DNA of 64,000 bases. Origin: Haemaphysalis longicornis (lineage: Eukaryota; Arthropoda; Arachnida; Ixodida; Ixodidae). The DNA is taken from assembly GCA_013339765.2 (NCBI GenBank), contig CM023454.1, positions 44,277,177-44,341,176 of the forward strand, read 5' to 3'. Both the position numbers and the translations under genes were made by a program. The notes under the pieces are model-generated. The model did not search any database, had not been told where the DNA came from, and saw nothing but the letters and a program-made list of their open reading frames with translations. Shown here in pieces: positions 48,438-58,254 of the stretch (positions are counted from its first letter, which is position 1; each line of letters begins with the position of its first letter).

Positions 48438-48648
48438 GCCCAGATAGCCGAATTGGTAAGGCATTCGACATGTAATCGAAAGGCGTGGGTTTGGTCCCCA
48501 CTCTGGGCGTGTGTTTTTCTTTCTTTCTTTCTTCTGTATATTTAAAAAAAATGTTTATTTCGTTAACCGTAGCGAAAAATAAAAGAGCCTAACCACACCC
48601 TTATGCCTCGTTTGGCGTTGTAGACTGTTGCCCTATCTTTCTGTATAT
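48438..48648 (+). repeat. SINE unit with intact tRNA-like cloverleaf, cut by gypsy LTR
   Basis: The 71-nt head (48,438-48,508) folds as a tRNA. The acceptor is GCCCAGA/TCTGGGC, the D arm GCC/GGC, the anticodon stem TTCGA/TCGAA with loop CATGTAA, and the T arm GTGGG/CCCAC. The anticodon would be TGT (Thr-like), but position 33 is A rather than T, so it is a SINE head rather than a working tRNA. The T-rich and AGCCTAACCACACCC parts follow. The unit stops at CTGTATAT, where the LTR begins. Confidence 0.75.
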
Positions 48649-48866
48649 TGAGAGAGACGGGTTGTTCCTTGAGGCCGCGTTTATTAGCTGCTGACTCCGA
48701 CCGTTCCGAGGAAGCCGAACCCACGATGATGATTATCCGCAGATGATAATCCCGATGGGCGGCTAGCTGTGAGTGATTCAGGAGCATACCCCTTGGTGAC
48801 CAGAATGAATGATGATGATGCCAGGTTCACGGGGAACAGTCTCAATGCACATCCCTGGTGCTCACA
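48649..48866 (-). repeat. 3' LTR of gypsy element 2
   Basis: A 218-bp repeat bounded by TGAGAGAG and GCTCACA on the plus strand, matching 58,004-58,221 almost base for base. It contains a GATGATGATG run. The near identity of LTRs suggests a fairly young insertion. Confidence 0.9.
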
Positions 48867-48899
48867 CTTTTCCCCCCGCGGCTGAAAGCGGGCGCCTGC

Positions 48900-50388
48900 C
48901 CGTAGAAGGTTACGTTTGCGACGGTTGAACGGTTTCAAGCGGGAGACATGCACTATATCTGTCCCACGACAGCGACGGTCTGAAGAAGGGTTAACTGGTG
49001 ACACGCGATAATTGACTGGAGAAGTCTGGTCGATGACGACGTACGGACCAATGTACCGGTGCAGGAACTTCTCCGAAAGTCCCGGTTTTCTAACAGGTGT
49101 CCAAAGCAGGACCTCTTCACCTTTCGAGAACTTAACGGAGCGATGGGTGTCGTCATATCTGCCCTTTCGTTCTTGCTGGCTCGCATCTGTGTTTTTTTAC
49201 CATACGTCGATAATGGGCGATCCGATCGATGAACTGTTCATGAAGTGGCGAAGTAGCGGAGACTGGGGCAGAGAAAAAAACGGTGTCGAGCGCAAAAGAG
49301 GGGAGGCGGCCGAAAACTAGAAAGAAGGGCGAGTAACCGGTGGTGCGCTGGACAGCGGTATTATAGGCAAATGCAACGAAGGGAAGAATGATGTCCCAAT
49401 TTCGGTGGTCGGGGCTGACGTACATGGAGATCATATCAGAGAGCGTGCGGTGGAACCGTTCAGTAAGTCCATTCGTCTGCGGATGGTAGCTAGAACAAGT
49501 TTTGTGGATGGTATTGGCAGCGCGAAGAACTTCTGCAACAATTGGTGAAAGAAACGTCTTGCCGCGGTCACTGAGCAAAACTCGAGGTGCTCCATGTCGC
49601 AGGATAATGTTGCGCAGGAGGAAGTCGGCGACTTCGTGAGCACACCCGGACTGTAAAGGAGCGGTCTCTGCGTACCTGGTCAAGTGATCGACAGCAGTCA
49701 CGATCCAGCGGCATCCATTCGATGTTACAGGTAACGGCCCGTACAGGTCTATGCCTACTGTGTCGAATGCAACAGAAGGGCAAGGAACCGGCTGCAGAAA
49801 ACCGGCAGGAGGTGTCGTTTGTCGCTTGCGCTGTTGACACAACGCGCAAGAGGCGACGTACTTGGCGACGCTCGTGGAGAGGCCTGGCCAGAAAAATCGA
49901 CTCCGAACACGGTCATAAGTCTTCTGATAGCCAAGGTGCCCAGCTGTTGCGTCATCGTGAAAAGCCTCGAGTATGCGAAGGCGGAGCTGACGAGGAACGA
50001 CAGGCACCCATTTATGACCGAAAGGATGATGATTGGCGCGATAGAGCACGCCATCAATAACCCGAAAGTTGTTCAGTTGGCGTCGCAGCCGGCTATTGGG
50101 TGGTCGCGCCAAGCCACTCAGGCGGTCCATTAAAGTTCGGCAGTATGTATCGGCCCGCTGAAGCGAAGGCAGCTCGGTGGCCGTCTCTACTGCAGCATGG
50201 TTGAGGGGTGCCATGGGTAAACGTGGCGGCCGTGGCCCGGAAGACGCAGCTTGCGACGGGGAGGATAACGGGCATCGCGAAAGGGCATCCGCATCCGAAT
50301 GCTTTTTGCCGGACTTGAACGTAACCGTGAAGTCAAACTGCTGCAAACGCAGTATCCATCGGCCGAGGCGCCCAGATAAGTTTTTCAT
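48900..50388 (-). pseudogene. pol: RNase H end and integrase of gypsy element 2
   Basis: Frame 50,388-49,153 (411 codons) starts in the RNase H tail (NLSGRLGRWILRLQQFDF, HSDADALSRCP). It holds the full H2C2 finger (AFHDDATAGHLGYQKT ... CALCQQRKR) and an intact DDE core: VGIDLYGPLP, LSDRGKTFLSP and HPQTNGLTERFHRTL. Core helices to YNTAVQRTTGYSPFFLVFG follow. It ends at a frameshift in a T run near 49,190. The C-terminal domain (VLLWTPVRKPG, IVHVSRLKPF) is in the next frames to about 48,920. Apart from that one break the integrase looks intact. Confidence 0.9.
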
Positions 50389-51831
50389 CGTGGATAGCCA
50401 ACAGAGGGCATGGTGATCCGTAACGATGGTGAAATGACGACCATCGAGGTACGGGCGAAACTTTTGTATAGACCAGACGACAGCGAGGCATTCCTGTTCC
50501 GTGATGGTGTAATTCTTCTCAGCGGGCGTCAGTGAACGACTGGCATACGCTATGACTCTTACTCGAAGCTGAGCATCGCGCTGGAGAAGAACGGAACCAA
50601 TGCCACACCCACTGGCATCAGTGTGTAATATAGCAGACGCTGAGTCGTCAAAATGACACAGGACGGGGTCAGAGGTAAGTGAATCTTTCAGAGCTTCAAA
50701 TGCGGCTTGGCAATCATCCGTTCATATAAAGGGCACGTTGGCGCGCAAGTGCTGATGCAGGGGAGAAGCAAGGGTGGCAAAGTTGCGTATAAAACGCCGA
50801 AAATATGATGCCAGGCCAAGAAAGCTTCGCAGATCTTTTCGTTGAAGGGGTCAAGGGAAATTAATAACGGCAGCTGTTTTGTCCGGATCCGGGCGTATTC
50901 CATCTCTGGAGACTACGTGTCCCAGCACCTTTATACTCTTGCTCGCAAAATGGCATTTTTTTGTGTTAAGTTGAAGTCCCGCGTTGGACAGGCAAGTAAG
51001 TACCTCGTCAAGGCGCTCAAGGTGCTGTGAAAATGTGGACGAAAAGATAACAACATCGTCCAGATAGCATAAGCTAGTTTTCCATTTTAGGCCACGAAGC
51101 ACAGTGTCCATCATCCGTTCGAATGTAGCCGGGGCATTGCATAGTCCAAATGGCATTACATTAAATTCATAAAGACCATCGGGGGTGGTAAATGCGGTTT
51201 TTTCTTTGTCAGCTTCATGCATCGGGATTTGCCAGTACCCCGACCGAAGGTCCAGACTAGAGAAGTACTCGGCCCCCTGTAGACAATCTAAGGCATCGTC
51301 TATGCGGGGCATAGGGTAGACGTCTTTCTGCGTGATCTCATTGAGTGCCCTGTAGTCGACGCAGAACCGTACAGAACCGTCTTTCTTCTCGACGAGTACC
51401 ACTGGGGAAGACCAGGAGCTAGTCGACGGCCGAATAATATTGCGCTTGAGCATGTCAGCGACGTTGTCTTCGATGATTTTCCGTTCAGACGAGGAGACGC
51501 GATATGGCCTGCGGCGGATCACGGCTGAACCATCCGTTTTAATTCTGTGCTCGGCTGCAGATGTTTGTGAGAGGCTACATGAGTGTGCGTCGAAAGACGC
51601 TTGGTGCTTCGTTAGGACGTCCAGTAATGACTTTCTCTGATTAGGCGTCAGGTCTTGACTGATAGTGGACGCAAGATCTGAATTATTACCAAGCGGGCCA
51701 AATAAGTTCTGATTGGAAGGGGGCACGTCACCGGAAACTACTGACGCAGGGGCATGGTCGGCAACTGAAGCTATAGTGGTTCCTTCGGCCAGTAATATCG
51801 CCTCATTCGTAGTGTTCAGTGCAGCAAGCAC
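50389..51831 (-). pseudogene. pol: Reverse transcriptase-RNase H of gypsy element 2
   Basis: Frame 51,831-50,851 (326 codons) spans the linker and complete RT palm: VRFCVDYRALNEIT, YFSSLDLRSGYWQIP, FNVMPFGLCNAPATF, YLDDVVIFSS and VLGHVVSRDGIRPDP. It ends at a TGA just after INFP, a likely CGA-to-TGA change shared with copy 2. A second TGA replaces a Trp codon near 50,730 (FIW of the family), present only here. The RNase H that follows has intact TDASGCGIGSV, EQECLAVVW and TDHHALCWL. Two stop codons therefore separate this copy from an open RT-RNase H. Confidence 0.9.
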
Positions 51832-51880
51832 CGCACACCCGCGCGCAAACCGAACAAGGCAGGTTGGGATGGCGATTCCC

Positions 51881-52199
51881 TGTTCTTCTTTTGCGTGCGT
51901 GTTGTGGTGGTGTGCGAAGGCGCAGCGTACTGCTCGAATTTTTAGTTGTGCAGCCTCGAGAAGATCGAGACCAGCGCCTTTAATTTCATTTCCAGAAAGA
52001 AGCAGGCGATTTTTTTTTCACGGAAATAAAGCGTCCTGTTGCGCCCTGAGTGCGGAATTAGTTGGCATTCTAAAATGCGACGATCGGAAGTGATCGTCCG
52101 CCATAGGTGAGGCTCAGAGCCCATATTTTTTCTATCGAGTTTTTTATATATCGAGCTATTTCGCGATCCCCTTGGAGTTCGATATTCCGTGTTCGACTT
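51881..52199. mobile_element. Right part of the Tigger-like element, duplicated copy
   Basis: A copy of 47,641-47,964 beginning at the junction and ending GTTCGACT before (TA)n. The last G of the terminus is missing, and several bases are lost against copy 1 (for example GTGCGTGG to GTGGTGG). There is no left end, so it cannot move. Confidence 0.85.
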
Positions 52200-52208
52200 A
52201 TATATATA

Positions 52209-52240
<32 letters not shown>

Positions 52241-52247
52241 TTTAAAA

Positions 52248-52881
52248 ACCCCCTCTGGGCGTGGTTTTTCTTTTTCTTTCTTCTGTATATTAAAAAAAAT
52301 GTTCCTTTCATTATCCGTAGCAAAAAAGAAAAGAGCCTAACCACACCCCTGTGCCTCCTTTGGCGTGTAGACTGCTGCCCTATCTTTCTGTTTTTTCCTC
52401 AACGACCCCCTCATTTATTTACCATATTATTCTGCGAAAGCCTAGCGAGGGTCTCGGTTCTGGCAGCCTTGATGCCTAGGTAGCATAAGAGGGTTTTCCC
52501 GCCAGTTGCCCGCTCATGACAGGCTGTAGACGCTCGAGTCACCCCCCGGGGGTTGAAAAGAAGGCCCCCTTCCCCCCGTGTAGTCAGAGTGGCGCTGGCT
52601 ACCACCCTTAAGCGTCAGCTACACTTCTAGTAAATATAAATAGCCCAGAAAGTGAAGGAGAACACAGTCGCCCAGATAGCCGAATTGGTAAGGCATTCGA
52701 CATGTAATCGAAAGGCGTGGGTTTGGTCCCCACTCTGGGGGTGTTTTTTTCTTTCTTTTTTTTTCTTCTTATATTTAAAAAAAATGTTTATTTCGTTAAC
52801 CGTAGCGAAAAATAAAAGAGCCTAACCACACCCTTATGCCTCTTTTGGCGTTGTAAAACTGTTGCCCATTTTTCTGTATAT
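52248..52881 (+). repeat. Duplicated SINE pair, second tRNA-like head at 52,670-52,740
   Basis: A copy of 48,015-48,648. The cloverleaf is retained except that the final acceptor base C is G. T and C runs differ in length from copy 1. It is again interrupted by a gypsy 3' LTR at 52,882. Confidence 0.85.
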
Positions 52882-53102
52882 TGAGAGAGACGGGTTGTTC
52901 CTTGAGGCCGCGTTTATTAGCTGCTGACTCCGACCGTTCCGAGGAGGCCGAACCCACGATAAAGATGATTATCCGCAGATGATAATCCCGATGGGCGGCT
53001 AGCTGTGAGTGATTGAGGAGCATACCCCTTGGTGACCAGAATGAATGATGATGATGCCAGGTTCACGGGGAACAGTCTCAATGCACATCCCTGATGCTCA
53101 CA
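52882..53102 (-). repeat. 3' LTR of gypsy element 3
   Basis: A 221-bp LTR with TG...CA ends, nearly the same as 48,649-48,866 and 58,004-58,221. It has a small insertion in the GATGAT run (GATAAAGATG) and CCTGATGC in place of CCTGGTGC. Confidence 0.9.
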
Positions 53103-53147
53103 TTTTTCCCCCCCCGCGGCTGAAAGCGGGCGCCTGCCCGCAGAAGG

Positions 53148-54620
53148 TTACGTTTGGCGACGGTTGAACGGTTTCAAGCGGGAGACATGCACTATATCTG
53201 TCCCACGACAGCGACGGTCTGAAGAAGGGTTAACTGGTGACACGCAATAATTGACTGGAGAAGTCTGGTCGATGACGACGTACGGACCAATGTACCGGTG
53301 CAGGAACTTCTCCCAAAGTCCCGGTTTTCTAACAGGTGTCCAAAGCAGGACCTCTTCACCTTTCGAGAACTTAACGGAGCGATGGGTGTCGTCATATCTG
53401 CCCTTTCGTTCTTGCTGGCTCGCATCTGTTTTTTTTCGCCATACGTCGATAATGGGCGATCCGATCGATGAACTGTTCATGAAGTGGCGAAGTAGCGGAG
53501 ACTGGGGCAGAAAAAAAAAACGGTGTCGAGCGCAAAAGAGGGGAGGCGGCCGAAAACAGAAAGAAGGGCGAGTAACCGGTGGTGCGCTGGACAGCGGTAT
53601 TATAGGCAAATGAACGAAGGGAAGAATGATGTCCCAATTTCGGTGGTCGGGGCTGACGTACATGGAGATCATATCAGAGAGCGTGCGGTGGAACCGTTCA
53701 GTAAGTCCATTCGTCTGCGGATGGTAGCTAGAACAAGTTTTGTGGATGGTATTGGCAGCGCGAAGAACTTCTGCAACAATTTGTGAAAGAAACGTCTTGC
53801 CGCGGTCACTGAGCAAAACTCGAGGTGCTCCATGTCGCAGGATAATGTTGCGCAGGAGGAAGTCGGCGACTTCGTGAGCACACCCGGACTGTAAAGGGGG
53901 CGGTCTCTGCGTACCTGGTCAAGTGATCGACAGCAGTCACGATCCAGCGGCATCCATTCGATGTTACAGGTAACGGCCCGTACAGGTCTATGCCTACTGT
54001 GTCGAAGGGAACAGAAGGGCAAGGAACCGGCTGCAAAAAACCCGGCAGGAGGTGTCGTTTGTCGCTTGCGCTGTTGACACAACGCGCAAGAGGCGACGTA
54101 CTTGGCGACGCTCGTGGAGGGGCCTGGCCAGAAAAATCGACTCCGAACACGGTCATAAGTCTTCGGGAAGCCAAGGTGCCCAGCTGTTGCGTCATCGTGA
54201 AAAGCCTCGAGTATGCGAAGGCGGAGCTGACGAGGAACGACAGGCACCCATTTATGCCCGGGAAAGGATGATGATTGGCGGGGTAGAGCACGCCATCAAT
54301 AACCCGAAAGTTGTTCAGTTGGCGTCGCAGCCGGCTATTGGGTGGTCGCGCCAAGCCACTCAGGCGGTCCATTAAAGTTCGGCAGTATGTATCGGCCCGC
54401 TGAAGCGAAGGCAGCTCGGTGGCCGTCTCTACTGCAGCATGGTTGAGGGGTGCCATGGGTAAACGTGGCGGCCGGGGCCCCGGAAAGACGCAGCTTGCGA
54501 CGGGGAGGATAACGGGCATCGCGAAAGGGCATCCGCATCCGAATGCTTTTTGCCGGACTTGAAGAAACCCGTGAAGTCAAACTGCTGCAAACGCAGTATC
54601 CATCGGCCGAGGCGCCCAGA
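53148..54620 (-). pseudogene. pol: RNase H end and integrase of gypsy element 3, fragmented
   Basis: The same protein as 48.9-50.4 kb, split into several frames. Pieces include GHLGFPKTYDRVRSRFFWPG (54,247-53,669 frame) and VGIDLYGPLP (54,519-53,806 frame). LSDRGKTFLSQ and HPQTNGLTERFHRTL (53,816-53,148 frame) run into the C-terminal VLLWTPVRKPG and IVHVSRLKPF in one frame. Here the C-terminal part is joined to the core, unlike copy 1. The breaks are one-base changes at runs such as CCCGG, AAAAA and GGGG. Confidence 0.85.
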
Positions 54621-55790
54621 TAAGTTTTTCATCGTGGATAGCCAACAGAGGGCATGGTGATCCGTAACGATGGTGAAATGACGACCATGAGGTACGGGCG
54701 AAACTTTTGTATAGACCAGACGACAGCGAGGCATTCCTGTTCCGTGATGGTGTAATTCTTCTCAGCGGGCGTCAGTGAACGACTGGCATACGCTATGACT
54801 CTTTCTCGAAGCTGAGCATCGCGCTGGAGAAGAACGGAACCAATGCCACACCCACTGGCATCAGTGTGTAATATAGTAGGCGCTGAGTCGTCAAAATGAC
54901 ACAGGACGGGGTCAGAGGTAAGTGAATCTTTCAGAGCTTCAAATGCGGCTTGGCAATCATCCTTTCCATATAAAGGGCACGTTGGCGCGCAAGAGCTGAT
55001 GCAGGGGAAAAGCAAGGGTGGCAAAGTTGCGTATAAAACGCCGAAAATATGATGCCGGGCCCAAAGGGAAAGCTTCGCAGATTTTTTTGTTGAAGGGGTC
55101 AAGGGAAATTAATAACGGCAGCTGTTTTGTCCGGATCCGGGCGTATTCCATCTCTGGAGACACGTGTCCCAGCACCTTTATACTCTTGCTCGCAAAATGG
55201 CATTTTTTTGTGTTAAGTTGAAGTCCCGCGTTGGACAGGCAAGTAAGTACCTCGTCAAGGCGCTCAAGGTGCTGTGAAAATGTGGACGAAAAGATAACAA
55301 CATCGTCCAGATAGCATAAGCAAGTTTTCCATTTTAGGCCACGAAGCACAGTGTCCATCATCCGTTCGAATGTACCCGGGGGCATTGCATAGTCCAAATG
55401 GCATTACATTAAATTCTAAAGACCATCGGGGGTGGTAAATGCGGTTTTTTCTTTGTCAGCTTCATGCATCGGGATTTGCCAGTACCCCGACCGAAGGTCC
55501 AGACTAGAGAAGTACTCGGCCCCCTGTAGACAATCTAAGGCATCGTCTATGCGGGGCATAGGGTAGACGTCTTTCTGCGTGATCTTATTGAGTGCCCTGT
55601 AGTCGACGCAGAACCGTACAGAACCGTCTTTCTTCTCGACGAGTACCACTGGGGAAGACCAGGAGCTAGTCGACGGCCGAATAATATTGCGCTTGAGCAT
55701 GTCAGCGACGTTGTCTTCGATGATTTTCCGTTCAGACGAGGAGACGCGATATGGCCTGCGGCGGATCACGGCTAAACCCATCCGTTTTAA
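54620..55790 (-). pseudogene. pol: Reverse transcriptase-RNase H of gypsy element 3, fragmented
   Basis: Frame 55,781-55,416 holds RT fingers and palm to TPDGL. The frame then shifts at 55,416, and 55,397-54,957 holds the YLDDVVIFSS region. Frame 55,102-54,629 has the RNase H with TDASGCGIGSV and EQECLAVVW. The INFP-TGA stop of copy 1 is present here as well. The Trp codon lost in copy 1 near 50,730 is still TGG here (FIWKG). Confidence 0.85.
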
Positions 55791-56745
55791 TTCTGTGCTC
55801 GGCTGCAGATGTTTGTGGGAGGCTACATGAGTGTGCGTCGAAAGACGCTTGGTGCTTCGTTAGGACGTCCAGTAATGACTTTCTCTGATTAGGCGTCAGG
55901 TCTTGACTGATAGTGGACGCAAGACCCGAATTATTACCAAGCGGGCCAAATAAGTTCTGACTGGAAGGGGGCACGTCACCGGAAACTACTGACGCAGGGG
56001 CATGGTCGGCAACTGAAGCTATAGTGGTTCCTTCGGCCAGTAATATCGCCTCATTCGTAGTGTTCAGTGCAGCAAGCACCGCACACCCGCGCGCAAACCG
56101 AACAAGGCAGGTTGGGATGGCGATTCCCTGGTTGAAGAACCGGGTAGAGGGCACCACCACAACATCACCAGCGTTAATTTCGTTCGAGGAGACCGACAGA
56201 ATTCCCTCACAACCACCTTCCAAAACATGATCACATTTCAGCTTGAGTGTGTGCTGTGGCGAATCTAGGCAACTGGAATTTTCAGTGTCGTCAATACTGA
56301 TGGCGGGTTCACGGCAGGAAATAACGGCAGGGGCAGAGGAAAAAAATTCCCATCCGAGGATAAGCGGGTGAGCACATGGTGAAAGAACAGCACATTGAAT
56401 AGAATGGCGGAGTTCTCCAATTAATACGCGCACGGTACAATAAGCGGAGGGCCTGATGTCCTGATTATTTGCGCCATGTAAATAGGGACCGCCATACGGA
56501 GTCTTGACCTTTCGCAGACGGGAACACAGATCAGCATCAATCACAGAAATACTAGCTCCAGTATCCACTAACGCTTCCACTTCAATTCCTTCAACGAGAA
56601 CAGATAACGGGTTACACGGAAGTTCGGGAGGAGTTGTAGTCGGTCCACAAAATGCAGTTTTCCCCCCAAAAACTGCATCGTCTAGTTTTCCTGGTGTTGG
56701 TTGGGGACATTTGAGTTGGAGACAGGAGGAGAGGCGACAGAGCAC
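55732..56745 (-). pseudogene. pol: Protease and linker of gypsy element 3
   Basis: A 337-codon frame. Residues about 50-80 give VLVEGIEVEALVDTGASISV with DTG at 56,565-56,557. Then SRLRKVKTPYGG, a strand VRVLIGELRHSIQCAVL, and ILGWEFFSS-like LILGWEFFSSAPAVI complete the retropepsin fold. The remaining residues form a linker to RT, with SLLDVLTKHQASFDAHS near the end. The open frame ends at about 55,740 by a shift just before RT. The protease itself looks intact. It would mature Gag and Pol in the virus-like particle. Confidence 0.85.
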
Positions 56746-57928
56746 GACGGAAGGGTAAAAGGGGAACGACGTCGTGTCGGGCGGGAATCGCGAGGGAAGC
56801 TTCTGGCGTCATAAACGGGCGAAGGTTGGCGCGGAGGTGGCGAGTACAGGCGCTGACGAGGGGCGTATCCAAAGTAGGCGTCGCGCTCATACGGTGCGTA
56901 GCCCCGGCGTTCGTCCAGCTGGCGTCGCCGACAAAACCGCGAAATGTGCCCTCTGATGCCACAGTAATAACACACTGGCCGCTCGCTTGCTGGACGCGGT
57001 GGTCGCCACGCTGGGAATGGAGGGGGGGACGGCGAAGGCGCAGAAATAGCCGTCAAGTGGCCATGAGTAGTAGGAGGGGGGAAATTTGCTCCATGGGCTG
57101 GGATGGTCTCGTAACAGCTTCGGAGTACGAATGGACGTGCGTAGGAGCAGGACAACAAGGCTGTGGAACGTCGGTCATGCACGCTAGCTCCTCTTTTATT
57201 AAGTCACGCAGCCCACGGGCTTGTACGGGAGTGTTCTGGGAGCAGGTAGTGTCACGCTGCTGTAGCTCCTCTCGTATGATTGTTCGGATTAGAGTACGGA
57301 GCTCTGAATCCGGAAGGGAGCAAGAACGCGTACAATCATGTTGGAGGCGAATAGACTGCAGGTGGTCCAAACGCTGGCAGATCGTGCGTACATCCGCAAT
57401 GGTGGTAGGGGTTTTTAACCGCCAGAGCATTAAAGGCGAAAGGGGCGATCCCTTTCATGATGTGCTGCACTTGGTCTGTTTCGGACATGTTACTGTCAGC
57501 CCGACGGCACAGTGCGATGACATCTTCGATGTACGACGCGTACGCCTCGTTCGGGAGCTGGACAGGACCGCCAGTTGCCTTTTGGCTTCACCGACCGGTT
57601 TGAGGACGTCCCAAAAATACGACGCAGCTCTGAGACAAAGTAGGCCCAATCAGACATGTCTTTCTCATTATTGCGGAACCAGGTCTTCGGCCCCTTCGAT
57701 CAGAGAAAATGAGACGATCTGAAGTTTGAATCTGTCGTCCCATCGGTTGAATGCGCTTACCCGGTTGAACTGATCAAGCCAGTCTTCAACATCGTCACCG
57801 CGGAGACCAGAGAAAAACGGAGGTTCGCGCTCACGGCCGGTGAGGGCAAAAACTGGCTGGACCGGGGCCGCAGCGGTGCTGCCCGACTGGCTGCTCTCGT
57901 GCTGCATGGGGGTGGTGGGCAGAAGCAA
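56682..57928 (-). pseudogene. gag: Gag of gypsy element 3, frameshifted
   Basis: The probable start is the ATG at 57,928 (MLLPTTPM), 60 bp past the PBS. The capsid has PPFFSGLRGDDVEDWLDQF and RVSAFNRWDD in the first frame (to 57,668), then W.YFVSELRRIFGTSSN (57,649-57,455 frame). ICQRLDHLQSIRL and IREELQQRD lie in the 57,430-57,053 frame. The nucleocapsid knuckle C-Y-Y-C-G-I-R-G-H-I-S-R-F-C is at 56,972-56,931 in frame 57,182-56,682, which also carries a Pro/Arg-rich tail. Three frame changes are present, at 57,670, 57,440 and near 57,060. Confidence 0.85.
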
Positions 57929-57988
57929 CCTCCGACCTGAACGGAGCTCCAGTGGTGCGACTGCGAGAGGTAGACAGCGGGACGAAAA

Positions 57989-58001
57989 GCACCCTCCACC
58001 A
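57989..58001 (-). promoter_or_regulatory. Primer-binding site of gypsy element 3
   Basis: Minus-strand TGGTGGAGGGTGC two bases inside the 5' LTR, with the same position and core as in element 1. It supports a shared tRNA primer for the two families. Confidence 0.6.
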
Positions 58002-58003
58002 CT

Positions 58004-58221
58004 TGAGAGAGACGGGTTGTTCCTTGAGGCCGCGTTTATTAGCTGCTGACTCCGACCGTTCCGAGGAAGCCGAACCCACGATGATGATTATCCGCAGATG
58101 ATAATCCCGATGGGCGGCTAGCTGTGAGTGATTGAGGAGCATACCCCTTGGTGACCAGAATGAATGATGATGATGCCAGGTTCACGGGGAACAGTCTCAA
58201 TGCACATCCCTGGTGCTCACA
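58004..58221 (-). repeat. 5' LTR of gypsy element 3
   Basis: 218 bp, TGAGAGAG...GCTCACA on the plus strand, essentially identical to the LTR at 48,649-48,866. By position it is the parental partner of that LTR. Confidence 0.9.
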
Positions 58222-58254
58222 AATATATATAATATATATATATATAATATATAT

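Larger units (their letters stand above)
48649..51880 (-). mobile_element. Gypsy element 2: 3' LTR to protease, left copy of the tandem duplication
   Basis: 3' LTR, PPT (GCGGGGGGAAAAG), integrase, RNase H and RT on the minus strand. It is cut off in the protease-RT linker at 51,880 by the duplication junction, so it has no gag or 5' LTR. Its pol is better preserved than copy 2: two long frames of 411 and 326 codons. It belongs to the same gypsy lineage as element 1 but is a distinct family (different LTR). Confidence 0.9.
47641..56130. repeat. Tandem duplication, two copies of about 4.24 kb
   Basis: Copy 1 is 47,641-51,880 and copy 2 is 51,881-56,130. Copy 1 runs from inside the Tigger-like element through SINEs, the gypsy 3' LTR and pol to the protease region. 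At 51,880/51,881 the protease sequence (GGCGATTCCC) joins the start of the unit (TGTTCTTCTTTTGCG). At 56,130 the intact protease continues (CCCTGGTTGAAG). The junction shares only about CTG, so it looks like a non-homologous tandem duplication. Copies are near identical apart from many short gaps. Confidence 0.9.
52882..58221 (-). mobile_element. Gypsy element 3: complete LTR-to-LTR copy of the second family
   Basis: 3' LTR at 52,882-53,102, pol, protease, gag, PBS and 5' LTR at 58,004-58,221, about 5.3 kb. The part left of 56,130 is copy 2 of the tandem duplication. The part to the right is the single-copy remainder, shared by both in origin. Flanks are CTGTATAT on the left and AATATATA on the right, AT-rich as for element 1. 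Frames are heavily broken from 53.1 to 55.4 kb, mostly by single-base gaps absent from copy 1. Confidence 0.9.

Noticed and set aside
48438..48508. Functional tRNA-Thr gene
   Set aside because: Folds well, but position 33 is A, it is embedded in a SINE unit, and it is repeated with the same flanks.
48649..58221. Two independent gypsy insertions
   Set aside because: Copies share flanking SINE and Tigger sequence and a sharp non-LTR junction at 51,880, so one insertion followed by tandem duplication explains it better.
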